A stretch of DNA of 15,263 bases, taken from assembly GCA_017961965.1 (NCBI GenBank), contig JAGCWG010000322.1, forward strand, positions 1 to 15,263. The letters run 5' to 3'. The notes under the pieces were generated by a model, which saw only the letters and a list, made by a program, of their open reading frames with translations, was not told the origin of the DNA and did not search any database. The stretch's first letter is position 1; each line of letters begins with the position of its first letter. This DNA is from Bacteroidaceae bacterium (GTDB lineage: Bacteria > Bacteroidota > Bacteroidia > Bacteroidales > Bacteroidaceae). Of this stretch, positions 7,953 through 15,141 are shown one piece after another. The translations under genes were made by a program, and so were the position numbers.

Positions 7953-9482
7953 ATGGAGACTGCAACAGCATTAGAATTTAGAAACGAAGCCTCGATATCT
8001 TCCGTGAGTTTCAGAGGGTTTGGCGAAGTCATCGACCAATCACGCAATATTATCAAAGTGATAGGTGTTGGCGGCGGCGGTAGTAATGCTGTCAAAAACA
8101 TGGTCAATGAAGGACTGACAAACGTTAGTTTCGCCCTCGTAAATACCGACAGTCAGGCTCTGAAGAATGCAACCGTAGCCACTAAGATACAGATTGGCGA
8201 CAAAGGGCTCGGCGTGGGTGGTGTTCCAGAGATTGGACGTGAAGCTGCTGAATTCAGTATTGAGGAAATCAAGAGTCTCTTTGATGACAACACTAAGATG
8301 GTGTTCATAACAGCAGGTATGGGCGGTGGCACAGGCACTGGCGCATCACCTGTTATAGCTCGTGTTGCCCGTGAGAAAGGCATTCTTACCGTTGGAGTTG
8401 TCACACTTCCTTTTAAGTTTGAGAAACAACAGCGCATTGATAAGGCACTCAGAGGTGTAACCGCACTCAAGGAGGAAGTTGATTCGCTCATAGTCATCAA
8501 CAACGAACGTCTCATCGAAATATGTGATAATGACGACACATCCATAGAGGAAGCACTTAAAATATCCGATAAAGTCGTAACAACAGCCACACGTAGCATA
8601 GCGGAAATCATCACAAAGGAAGGACTCATAAACCGAGACTTCCGTGATGTTTGCACCGTACTTGAAGACGGTGGTTCTGCTGTCATGTCGTCAGGAACGG
8701 CAAACGGTGAGAACAGACTCATCAATGCCATGTGTGAGGCGCTCAACTCTCCTATGCTTAACAAGGCTGACATAGAGAACAGCCACAAACTTCTCTACAT
8801 CGTTTATCAAAGCCACGACAGACCAGTACGCATGACAGAACTTAACGAGACAAATGCGTTCATGGAACGCATGGCACCCGATCTTGAAGTTCTATGGGGA
8901 CTTTACTATGACGACTCTCTCGGTGACCATGTACGTGTTGATATTATAGCAACAGGTTTTGACAGGGTTCGTTCACGTGACAGTAAAAAGGCAGAAGATG
9001 CCCGTCGCATCGAAATGTTACGTGAGCACTACTATAATCAAGATGCTCCATCCGTTACTACAGCCACAGATATTATGGAATCTTTGAAAGCGAAGTATTA
9101 CTCTACTCCTGCAACAACTGATGCCATACCGACTGACGAGAAAACGGTATCATTTAATGACAACGAAGAGACTGCTCCTGTAAAAGTCAATACAGATGAG
9201 ACAAGTGATGTAATCATATCCTTCGATGAGTCAGAAGAAAAAGTGACAGATACTCCTGCTACTGTTACTGTCAGTACGTCAAAATCCGCTACTCTTCAAC
9301 CTGTTCAGACTGCTATTGATTTTGGTAATGATGAATCAAGTATGGACTTCACAATGGAAAATGATACAGAGAAAGCGGAGAACGAAAATGCGTTGGAATT
9401 ATCAGATGACAATACTGCAAATCGTTTAAGCTATTACACCAGTAAATTCATGAGTTTCTTCGATAAACTTGTAACGGAATAA
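7953..9482 (+). CDS. ftsZ: FtsZ-family tubulin-like GTPase, divergent and outside a division cluster
   Basis: 509 residues. FtsZ polymerises with GTP into the cytokinetic ring. Core motifs are intact: GGGGSN at 40-45 (T1), NTDSQAL at 64-70, the tubulin signature GGGTGTG at 124-130 (T4), VINNERL at 181-187, and T7-loop NRDFRDV at 227-233 with both catalytic aspartates (229, 232). The GTPase and C-terminal domains end near 337. A long acidic, Ser/Thr-rich linker follows (340-490), then an amphipathic end RLSYYTSKFMSFFDKLVTE rather than any FtsA/ZipA-binding peptide I recognise. From memory, usual Bacteroidales FtsZ is about 430-450 residues with VNHMYxEGIHDV and GLGAGNRPE; here the equivalents are VKNMVNEGLTNV and GLGVGGVPE. 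The gene has its own leader and terminator, with no ftsQ, ftsA or mur gene beside it. It may be a second FtsZ paralog or a relocated sole copy; the window cannot decide. Confidence 0.92.
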   Translation: METATALEFRNEASISSVSFRGFGEVIDQSRNIIKVIGVGGGGSNAVKNMVNEGLTNVSFALVNTDSQALKNATVATKIQIGDKGLGVGGVPEIGREAAEFSIEEIKSLFDDNTKMVFITAGMGGGTGTGASPVIARVAREKGILTVGVVTLPFKFEKQQRIDKALRGVTALKEEVDSLIVINNERLIEICDNDDTSIEEALKISDKVVTTATRSIAEIITKEGLINRDFRDVCTVLEDGGSAVMSSGTANGENRLINAMCEALNSPMLNKADIENSHKLLYIVYQSHDRPVRMTELNETNAFMERMAPDLEVLWGLYYDDSLGDHVRVDIIATGFDRVRSRDSKKAEDARRIEMLREHYYNQDAPSVTTATDIMESLKAKYYSTPATTDAIPTDEKTVSFNDNEETAPVKVNTDETSDVIISFDESEEKVTDTPATVTVSTSKSATLQPVQTAIDFGNDESSMDFTMENDTEKAENENALELSDDNTANRLSYYTSKFMSFFDKLVTE

Positions 9483-9505
9483 CTCAGTTTTATCGTATAA
9501 ATATA

Positions 9506-9553
9506 AAACAGGACAAAGAGACAAGCATATGCGGTCATTTTGTCTTGTTTTTT
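9506..9553 (+). terminator. Intrinsic terminator of ftsZ
   Basis: Twelve base pairs with one G-U (9506-9517 with 9539-9550), a 21-base loop, and the T-run continuing to 9553. It lies 23 bases after the stop codon. Confidence 0.8.
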
Positions 9554-9606
9554 ATATATCATGTGTTTTTAATGTGATTTACGTCAAAAATTGGTAATGG
9601 CGAAGA

Positions 9607-9630
9607 TTCACAAATTATATGGTTTGTGAA
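9607..9630. promoter_or_regulatory. Inverted repeat upstream of the gmd promoter, possible operator
   Basis: TTCACAAA (9607-9614) and TTTGTGAA (9623-9630) form perfect half-sites around 8 bases. There is no T-run after it, and it lies about 35 bases upstream of the candidate promoter, as an activator or repressor site might. Confidence 0.4.
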
Positions 9631-9664
9631 GATGTAATGGCAATTAGCATATATTTTTAATCTT

Positions 9665-9700
9665 TTTGCTTTTCGTTTCGATAAAAATCTGTATTTTTGC
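9665..9700 (+). promoter_or_regulatory. Candidate Bacteroidales promoter of gmd
   Basis: TTTG at 9665-9668 and TATTTTTGC at 9692-9700 match the -33 TTTG and -7 TAnnTTTGC elements, with a 23-base spacer that is slightly longer than usual. The predicted start near 9707 would give a leader of about 100 bases. Confidence 0.55.
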
Positions 9701-9807
9701 AAAGATTTTGGATGCAAAAATGTGATCATTCCAAATTTTAGGTGTCATGCACTCCTTAAAACAGGTAAAATCTGCTAAAAGAATTATTAAAATTAAAACA
9801 TATATAT

Positions 9808-10914
9808 ATGTCAAAAGTTGCACTTATCACTGGCGTTACAGGCCAGGATGGATCTTATCTTTCGGAATTTCTTCTCAGTAAGGGCTATGAGGTACACGGT
9901 ATCATTCGTCGTAGTTCTGTTGATTTCCGTGAACGTATTGCTCACCTCGAAGGACAGCCACACTTCCATCTCCACTTTGGTGACCTTGGTGACTCCATGT
10001 CACTCGTGAAGGTTGTAGGTGCAGTTAAGCCAACAGAGATATACAACCTTGCTGCTCAGAGCCATGTGCAGGTTAGCTTCGACTCTCCAGAATTCACAGC
10101 TGACGTGGATGCAACTGGTGTGCTTCGTGTACTTGAGGCTGTACGTGCTTGTGGACTTGAGAAAACTTGCCGTATTTATCAGGCGTCTACATCTGAACTC
10201 TATGGTAAGGTAGAGGAGGTTCCACAGAATGAGAACACTCCTTTCCATCCTTACTCACCATATGCCGTTGCAAAGCTCTACGGTTATTGGATTGTCAAGG
10301 AATACCGCGAGGCATACAATATGTTCTGCTGTTCTGGTATCCTATTCAATCACGAGTCTGAGCGTCGTGGCGAGACATTCGTAACTCGTAAGACTACACT
10401 TGCTGCTGCTCGTATCTCACAGGGACTTCAGGACAAGCTCTACCTCGGCAATCTATCTTCACTCCGTGACTGGGGATATGCCAAGGATTATGTAGAGTGT
10501 ATGTGGCTTATCCTCCAAAACGACAAGCCAGAGGACTTCGTCATCGCAACAGGTGTTCAGCACTCTGTACGTGAGTTTGCATACTACGCATTCAAGCATG
10601 CTGGCATCGAACTAAAGTTCGAGGGTGAAGGTATGGACGAGAAGGGTATCTGCGTAGCAGGACCAGAAAACCTTATTGGTAAGACGCTTGTTGAGGTGTC
10701 AGAGGATTTCTACCGTCCAACAGATGTAGTAAATCTCTGGGGTGACCCAACAAAGGCTAAGGCTAAGCTTGGATGGAACCCATCTAAGACAAGCTTTGAG
10801 GAACTCGTCAAAATTATGGTTGAGTCTGATATGGCTAAGGTTGCTGCCGAAGGTGCTGCACAGAAGGTGCGCATGAACCTTGCAGAATACCTTGAAAAGG
10901 GAATCGTGAAATAA
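9808..10914 (+). CDS. gmd: GDP-mannose 4,6-dehydratase
   Basis: A 368-residue cytoplasmic short-chain dehydrogenase/reductase that converts GDP-D-mannose to GDP-4-keto-6-deoxy-mannose, the first step to GDP-L-fucose and related 6-deoxy sugars for surface glycans. The NADP-binding GVTGQDG is at 9-15, HFGDLGD at 56-62 and YNLAAQSHV at 79-87. The catalytic set is Thr128 and Glu130 (in STSELYG) and Tyr152/Lys156 in PYAVAK. The substrate-loop [15 protein letters not shown] at 181-195 is typical of GMD. All key residues are present and the length is normal. The usual partner fcl (GDP-L-fucose synthase) is not next to it; the gene ends at a convergent boundary, so the partner must be elsewhere or a different reductase is used. 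The candidate promoter upstream suggests a single-gene unit. Confidence 0.96.
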   Translation: MSKVALITGVTGQDGSYLSEFLLSKGYEVHGIIRRSSVDFRERIAHLEGQPHFHLHFGDLGDSMSLVKVVGAVKPTEIYNLAAQSHVQVSFDSPEFTADVDATGVLRVLEAVRACGLEKTCRIYQASTSELYGKVEEVPQNENTPFHPYSPYAVAKLYGYWIVKEYREAYNMFCCSGILFNHESERRGETFVTRKTTLAAARISQGLQDKLYLGNLSSLRDWGYAKDYVECMWLILQNDKPEDFVIATGVQHSVREFAYYAFKHAGIELKFEGEGMDEKGICVAGPENLIGKTLVEVSEDFYRPTDVVNLWGDPTKAKAKLGWNPSKTSFEELVKIMVESDMAKVAAEGAAQKVRMNLAEYLEKGIVK

Positions 10915-10945
10915 AAAAGATTCGGGATTATAGTATAAAATTTTG

Positions 10946-11013
10946 TTGTCCGCTAAAATTTTGTGTTTTGCATGTACGTATGCGTAAGTAGAACACAAAT
11001 TTTTAGCGGACAA
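10946..11013. terminator. Large inverted repeat, probable bidirectional terminator
   Basis: Arms 10946-10967 and 10992-11013 match at 21 of 22 positions and hold the outer core TTGTCCGC/GCGGACAA. The 24-base loop contains a partial GCAT/ATGC pairing. It sits between the 3' ends of gmd (plus) and the DUF1294 gene (minus). The arms are longer than a terminator needs, so it may also be a dispersed palindromic element. Confidence 0.65.
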
Positions 11014-11018
11014 TAATA

Positions 11019-11291
11019 TTAAAATAGCAATAATCCTACAAAAATGCATTGTAGGATAAGGATTGCGGGAACTCCGTACTTGAATTTTTTGTGTAGTGTT
11101 TTGTGATGCCACACTTTTATTCCGAGTTCTGCGCCTACAGAGCCGCCGATGATTGCCATCCAGAGTAGGGTGGCTTCGGGTATGCGCCATCTGTTTGACT
11201 TCGCTTTCCATTTGTCAATGCCATACATGATGAATGTAATGACATTGATAGTAATAAGATATATAAGTAATACATTTATCAACAAGTCCAT
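11019..11291 (-). CDS. DUF1294 family small membrane protein
   Basis: 90 residues with an N-terminal membrane segment (about 2-24), a basic central loop with YGIDKWKAKSNRWRIPE (23-39), a second hydrophobic segment with GGSVGAELG (49-57), the motif WHHKTLHKKF (61-70), and a hydrophobic C-terminus (73-90). This order (DKxxA, WRIPE, GG..GA, HKT..KF) is the DUF1294 signature. The biochemical role is unknown. It lies 41 bases downstream of the HD-MsrA gene on the same strand and is probably co-transcribed with it. The stop codon is only five bases from the inverted repeat arm. Confidence 0.9.
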   Translation of the reverse strand: MDLLINVLLIYLITINVITFIMYGIDKWKAKSNRWRIPEATLLWMAIIGGSVGAELGIKVWHHKTLHKKFKYGVPAILILQCIFVGLLLF

Positions 11292-11332
11292 TGTATGTAT
11301 TGAATCTAAGCGTTTCCTAAACGAAAGTTACT

Positions 11333-12268
11333 TCAATCGAACTTCTTGGTGCGGAAGTGGCAGTAAGGGCTTCCACCTGTATTCTCATAATAGTTCTGAT
11401 GATATTGCTCAGCAATCCAGAATTTGTCTGCTGCCTCGATTCTTGTATTCACTTCATGTCCCTTGGAACGAAGGATGGATACGAGTTTATCGATGGTTTC
11501 GTGCTGTTTCTCGGATGTGTAGAATGCACCACTAAGATACTGTTCGCCCTTGTCAGGTCCTTGACCATCTGTCTGTGCAGGGTCGTGGATTTCAAAAAAC
11601 AGTTTACATAAATCTTCGTAACTCACTACATCAGGGTCGTACTCCACAAGTACGGCTTCTATATGGCTTGTCTTGTGTGTCCTCACATCCTCGTACGTTG
11701 GATTTTCTTCCTTACCACCTGTGAATCCAACGAGTGTTTTCAATACTCCTTTACGCTTTTGAAAGTAATGCTGGACGCCCCAAAAACAACCTGCGGCAAA
11801 GATTCCGTATTCAGTTCCTGTTTCCGGAGTATAGAGCGAAATCTTATTTGATTCCTCCACAGCAGCCTTGATGAGTTTTAGAGCCTCACCATGCTTCTTC
11901 TGAAGGTCTGGATGGTTCTTACCACGCTCGTAGTTATGAGTCAAGTCGTAATACTTAACCATAAGTGCGATTGGGTTGTGAGAGTCGATAATGTGATGAA
12001 TATAATCGTTGTATGATTCATTCTTGTTATGTGTAAGCAGAATCAATGCATTTACCACACTTTCTGGTATTCCTGATTCGAGAAGATTGTCAGGTGTGTA
12101 ATCAGAATCTTCCAACACGTCGTGAAGGAATCCTGCCATTCGTTCCTCGTCTGTCTTGCCCATGAGTCCTACGGCAAGTGGGTGAAGGATATATGCTTCT
12201 CCGTCTCTGTCAAGTTGTCCTGAATGTGCCTTTACGGCTATCTCTAATGCTAAATCTACTTTGCTCAT
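11333..12268 (-). CDS. msrA: HD-phosphohydrolase / peptide methionine sulfoxide reductase A fusion
   Basis: 311 residues with two domains. Residues about 1-140 are a RelA/SpoT (MESH1)-like HD domain: His15 in KAHSGQ, His29 in ILHPLAV, His49-Asp50 and Glu53-Asp54 in FLHDVLEDSDYT, and Asp108/Asn112 in KYYDLTHN. The metal-binding residues of a hydrolase are all present, but no synthetase, TGS or ACT domain is. Residues about 153-311 are a full MsrA (reduces Met-S-sulfoxide in proteins): nucleophile Cys161 in GCFWG, GFTGG (181-185), NPTYEDV (189-195), HDPAQTDGQGPDKGEQYLS (228-246), and a probable resolving Cys303 in PYCHF. The two halves share one frame with no frameshift or internal stop. There is no signal peptide, so it is cytoplasmic. 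The upstream spacer contains octamer repeats and palindromes. HD substrate ((p)ppGpp, another nucleotide, or none) is unknown. Confidence 0.92.
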   Translation of the reverse strand: MSKVDLALEIAVKAHSGQLDRDGEAYILHPLAVGLMGKTDEERMAGFLHDVLEDSDYTPDNLLESGIPESVVNALILLTHNKNESYNDYIHHIIDSHNPIALMVKYYDLTHNYERGKNHPDLQKKHGEALKLIKAAVEESNKISLYTPETGTEYGIFAAGCFWGVQHYFQKRKGVLKTLVGFTGGKEENPTYEDVRTHKTSHIEAVLVEYDPDVVSYEDLCKLFFEIHDPAQTDGQGPDKGEQYLSGAFYTSEKQHETIDKLVSILRSKGHEVNTRIEAADKFWIAEQYHQNYYENTGGSPYCHFRTKKFD

Positions 12269-12271
12269 ATT

Positions 12272-12311
12272 TGAGTTTTTAAGTTTTTATGTTTGTGAGT
12301 TTTTAAGTTAT
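12272..12311. repeat. Tandem octamer array, five copies, upstream of HD-MsrA
   Basis: TGAGTTTT, TAAGTTTT, TATGTTTG, TGAGTTTT and TAAGTTAT run without gaps from three bases upstream of the HD-MsrA start codon (minus strand). The same octamer family occurs at 1772-1795; both loci share GTTTGTGAGTTTTT. As a leader on the minus strand it reads as an A-rich tract with ACTTAAAAACTCA twice. Confidence 0.75.
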
Positions 12312-12320
12312 TGTGGAGAG

Positions 12321-12377
12321 GTAGTTATACTAGAGGCTCTAGATAAACTAGATATACTAGAGACTCTAGATAACTAC
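12321..12377. repeat. Nested palindromic element
   Basis: Outer arms GTAGTTAT (12321-12328) and ATAACTAC (12370-12377) are perfect inverse complements. Inside are two palindromes, CTAGAGGCTCTAG (12330-12342) and CTAGAGACTCTAG (12357-12369), 27 bases apart, set in roughly 27-base direct repeats. Several alternative hairpins are possible. It lies between the DUF1232 and HD-MsrA genes, both on the minus strand. Confidence 0.75.
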
Positions 12378-12412
12378 ATGATATGACACTATGTCCTATC
12401 GAAAATTCGATT

Positions 12413-12697
12413 TTACTTAAATATCGAGATGATTGTTGCAGTCAGCAGGAGGAAGACGAGAATGATGAGGACAGCCAAGAGGAGACACGTCCACTTGAGC
12501 CACTTCATGATTCGTGTAAGTATCTCGTTTCCATCGTCCGAAAACTGTTGGATGCAGTTGAATAATGCCGATGAAGTCACGAAGAAATCATCAATCCATC
12601 CGATGACAGGAATGTCGGGGATAAGGTCGGCAGGAATGAAATCATACACTATTGCACCGATAAGCAATATGATGGATGTAATCTGTTTTCTGTTCAT
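12413..12697 (-). CDS. DUF1232 (YkvA-like) small membrane protein
   Basis: 94 residues. The motif DFIPADLIPDIPVIGWIDD (about residues 19-37) is the DUF1232 signature, and a C-terminal transmembrane helix follows (about 70-90, LLLAVLIILVFLLLTA). The ATG at 12697 is chosen because it lies one base after the TGA stop of the upstream lyase gene (TGA-c-ATG), a classic translational-coupling arrangement. A TTG 24 bases further upstream would extend it by eight residues inside the lyase gene and is less likely. The role of DUF1232 proteins is unknown. Coupling to the lyase implies co-transcription but not necessarily a shared function. Confidence 0.82.
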   Translation of the reverse strand: MNRKQITSIILLIGAIVYDFIPADLIPDIPVIGWIDDFFVTSSALFNCIQQFSDDGNEILTRIMKWLKWTCLLLAVLIILVFLLLTATIISIFK

Positions 12698-12698
12698 G

Positions 12699-14594
12699 TC
12701 ATTCGTTGTTTGTGATTCCAAAGTAGAAACCTGGCTCCGGTGGTTGATTATATCCTACGTTCTCTGTTGCCACACTTATCCTGTAAGGTATGTCCTCCAT
12801 GAATGAGTGGAAACGGTAGGAGGTAGGTATCGTTGTGGTGTAAATACGTAGTTCCTTGCTGTCTCTTGTGCGTACTATCACTTCTTCGCGCCAGTCGCCT
12901 ATGATGTCGGCACTAAGACATGGATTCATCTTACTGCTGTTGTTGAAGGCACATCCTTCCTCTCTAAAGTTCTTCAAGATTTCGCAGCGTGACGTGTTCC
13001 AATTGAATTTTGTAATCGTCTCTCTGTCCAAGAGTTCACGGAGCTTGTCGCCATCCCACCATACGGCAGAGTTTTGAGGAATGAACGTACTTGTGTTATG
13101 ATGATTACCGTTGACATCAAAATATCCTCTTTGGCTTGAAGACCACATCTCAAGTCCCGGATTCGTAGGGTCAATGTCAGCTGCCATACCTCTGCCGACG
13201 TCGATGTCGCTCTTTATCTGGAAGATGATGCGTCCTGTCCTTGCGTCACGGAAATCAGAGCCGTCACGCTTATTCTCATGTACGTCCCATAGCTGTAGTG
13301 AGGTGGAATCAGGATAGAATGCCATAAGATGAAGTGCATCGCCATGTCCCATGCCAGTGGTGTAAAGTCCGGTTCCATCGTTATTTATTGCCATAGAACC
13401 GTATGTTATTTCGTCACATCCATCGCCATCCACATCGCCCACACGAAGGTTATGGTTGCCTTGTCCGCTGTAAGGGAGGGCATTTGGATTTGTAATACGG
13501 TTGATGCTGTCTGTCTTCTCAGAGTCAAACACCCATCGTGAGGTAAGTTCCTTGCCGTCCCAATCCCATGCTGCAATGACGGTACGAGTATAATATCCAC
13601 GGCAGAATACTGCACTTGGATGCTTGCCGTCAAGATAAGCCACACAAGCAAGGAAGCGGTCAACGCGGTTTCCGTAATTATCACCCCATGCGGCAATGTT
13701 TCCACGTGAAGGGATATAGTCAACTGTTTTCAAGGCTTTGCCCGTTTCTCCGTCAAAAACCGTGAGATATTCGGCACCTGACAGAATCCTACCGCTAACA
13801 TAACGTTTGTGAGGTTCCATCTTGCCGTCGATGCTTTTGTTTATATATCCGTTTGTGACATAGTTGGCGTCCTTGTCACCGATATAATTTCCCTTGCCGT
13901 CTTTCGTTCCATCGGCAGTTTTCATCATAAGTTCAGCTTTTCCGTCACCGTCAATGTCAAATACCATGAATTGTGTGTAGTGAGCTCCTGCACGAATGTT
14001 GCGTCCAAGGTCTATTCGCCACAGTTGTTTTCCGTTTAGCTTATAGCAGTCGATCAGGACGTTTCCTGTAACACCCTCATGTGAGTTGTCATGTCCCATG
14101 CAGTCCCATTTGAGGATAATCTCATATTCGCCGTCACCATCTACATCGCCTACACTTGCATCGTTGGCAGAATATTGGCACATCCTGCCGTCAATCTGGA
14201 CGTAAGCGGGACGGTTGAGGGGGATGCTGATGTAAGGTTTACTTGACTCTTTGAATAGTGTATAATCAGCTTTGCCTTCCTTTGTCTCTTTTCCGTCAAT
14301 GACGGGAACAACGGAATATTTTGTTGTCTTGTCCTTGGCAGGATACCTGAAGAAGGTTGAAGATACCAATGGCGATGGGTTAAGACGTTTTCCGTTGGAA
14401 TATATGTTGAAAGCCGTGTTTGCTTTGTCCGTTGAAAGGTATCTCCATGAAATGGTCACGGAGTCGTTATCCCGAATACAGACAACTCCACGACCCAGTT
14501 TTTCCCGTTGGATTGTGGAGTAGTCATAATTAGGTTGTGCAGAAAGTCCTGCACATACTAAAAGAGAAAGTGTTGAAAGTGTAAGTCCTTTCAT
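12699..14594 (-). CDS. Rhamnogalacturonan lyase, polysaccharide lyase family 11
   Basis: 631 residues. The signal peptide is MKGLTLSTLSLLVCAGLSAQ, with cleavage near 18-20. An N-terminal beta-sandwich follows (about 25-115), then the large beta-propeller catalytic domain of PL11 (YesW/YesX type), which cleaves the alpha-1,4 bond between rhamnose and galacturonate in rhamnogalacturonan I of pectin by beta-elimination. Calcium-binding DxDxDG loops are seen at 150-155, 213-218 and 387-392 (GDVDGDG, FDIDGDG, GDVDGDG). Other family stretches include RAGAHYTQFMVFD, YSGQGNHNLRVGDVDGDG, SADIIGDWREEVIVRT and the C-terminal PPEPGFYFG. The length is normal and no lesion is seen. It has no lipobox, so the enzyme is exported rather than lipid-anchored. 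It starts six bases after the lipoprotein gene and is coupled to the DUF1232 gene. No susC/susD pair or other pectinase is visible in the window. Confidence 0.94.
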   Translation of the reverse strand: MKGLTLSTLSLLVCAGLSAQPNYDYSTIQREKLGRGVVCIRDNDSVTISWRYLSTDKANTAFNIYSNGKRLNPSPLVSSTFFRYPAKDKTTKYSVVPVIDGKETKEGKADYTLFKESSKPYISIPLNRPAYVQIDGRMCQYSANDASVGDVDGDGEYEIILKWDCMGHDNSHEGVTGNVLIDCYKLNGKQLWRIDLGRNIRAGAHYTQFMVFDIDGDGKAELMMKTADGTKDGKGNYIGDKDANYVTNGYINKSIDGKMEPHKRYVSGRILSGAEYLTVFDGETGKALKTVDYIPSRGNIAAWGDNYGNRVDRFLACVAYLDGKHPSAVFCRGYYTRTVIAAWDWDGKELTSRWVFDSEKTDSINRITNPNALPYSGQGNHNLRVGDVDGDGCDEITYGSMAINNDGTGLYTTGMGHGDALHLMAFYPDSTSLQLWDVHENKRDGSDFRDARTGRIIFQIKSDIDVGRGMAADIDPTNPGLEMWSSSQRGYFDVNGNHHNTSTFIPQNSAVWWDGDKLRELLDRETITKFNWNTSRCEILKNFREEGCAFNNSSKMNPCLSADIIGDWREEVIVRTRDSKELRIYTTTIPTSYRFHSFMEDIPYRISVATENVGYNQPPEPGFYFGITNNE

Positions 14595-14600
14595 ACAAAT

Positions 14601-15107
14601 TTATTTTATAATATAGACGAAACTTGTAGTATCGCCAATTGCATTAAGGCTGTTATAGTTGTATAACCTTAAGTCCAACTTGAATTCCTTGAGGTCAAGT
14701 TCATCATAATTATTCTTTCCTTCGATAATCTTCTGGAAAGTAGTGTCATCTTTGTATGATGCAGAGAATATAGCTCTCTTGAATTCATCGAGTGTTTTAA
14801 GTTTTCTGCTCACAAGAGTTCTGTAGTCGTAGAAAGCTTGCTCGTCGCATACGCTTACAGCAAGTTCAATGGAAGGAACATCTACCTTTGCTGTGTGTGT
14901 AAAAAATACTCCGACGATGGAATCCTTTTTCAATACATCCTTGATATATGGTTCATATACCTTGTTTGTGGAATCTGTGAACACACATTTGTTTAGTGTT
15001 CCGACATGGTGAGTTGTTACTTCGGCGTTGTTGCCATCCACGTCAAGGCTACATGATGTCATGGCTGCAAGTGCAGTGAACAAAGGCACAAATAAGAGTT
15101 TTTTCAT
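14601..15107 (-). CDS. Hypothetical lipoprotein in operon with the PL11 lyase
   Basis: 168 residues. The signal has lipobox M16-T17-S18-Cys19 followed by SLDVDG, so the protein is a lipoprotein; the acidic start after Cys resembles the export tags of surface lipoproteins in Bacteroidetes, which is a weak hint of surface exposure. The rest is a mixed alpha/beta sequence with alternating hydrophobics and a Tyr-rich C-terminus; I recognise no family. It ends six bases before the lyase start, so the two are one transcript. Either polysaccharide binding or an unrelated envelope role is possible; the sequence does not decide. Confidence 0.8.
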   Translation of the reverse strand: MKKLLFVPLFTALAAMTSCSLDVDGNNAEVTTHHVGTLNKCVFTDSTNKVYEPYIKDVLKKDSIVGVFFTHTAKVDVPSIELAVSVCDEQAFYDYRTLVSRKLKTLDEFKRAIFSASYKDDTTFQKIIEGKNNYDELDLKEFKLDLRLYNYNSLNAIGDTTSFVYIIK

Positions 15108-15141
15108 TTTGTTGTTAAATTATGGTTTATGTTTTTTTACA

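Larger units (their letters stand above)
9554..9807. other. Intergenic region upstream of gmd
   Basis: AT-rich, with no gene. It carries an 8-bp inverted repeat (9607-9630) and, about 110 bases before gmd, the best promoter match in the window (9665-9700). Confidence 0.6.

Noticed and set aside
8153..8788. 211-codon minus-strand frame opposite ftsZ
   Set aside because: Ser/Leu-rich shadow of the conserved FtsZ GTPase domain with no start context of its own.
10699..11211. 170-codon minus-strand frame spanning the gmd end and the DUF1294 gene
   Set aside because: It runs across the inverted repeat and overlaps two well-supported genes in another frame; no recognisable protein features.
12321..12377. 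CRISPR array or phage attachment site
   Set aside because: Only two short palindromes with no regular unique spacers, no cas genes, no integrase or tRNA nearby.
12695..12721. Upstream TTG start for the DUF1232 gene
   Set aside because: It would overlap the lyase gene by 23 bases; the ATG at 12697, one base after the lyase TGA, is a better and typical coupled start.
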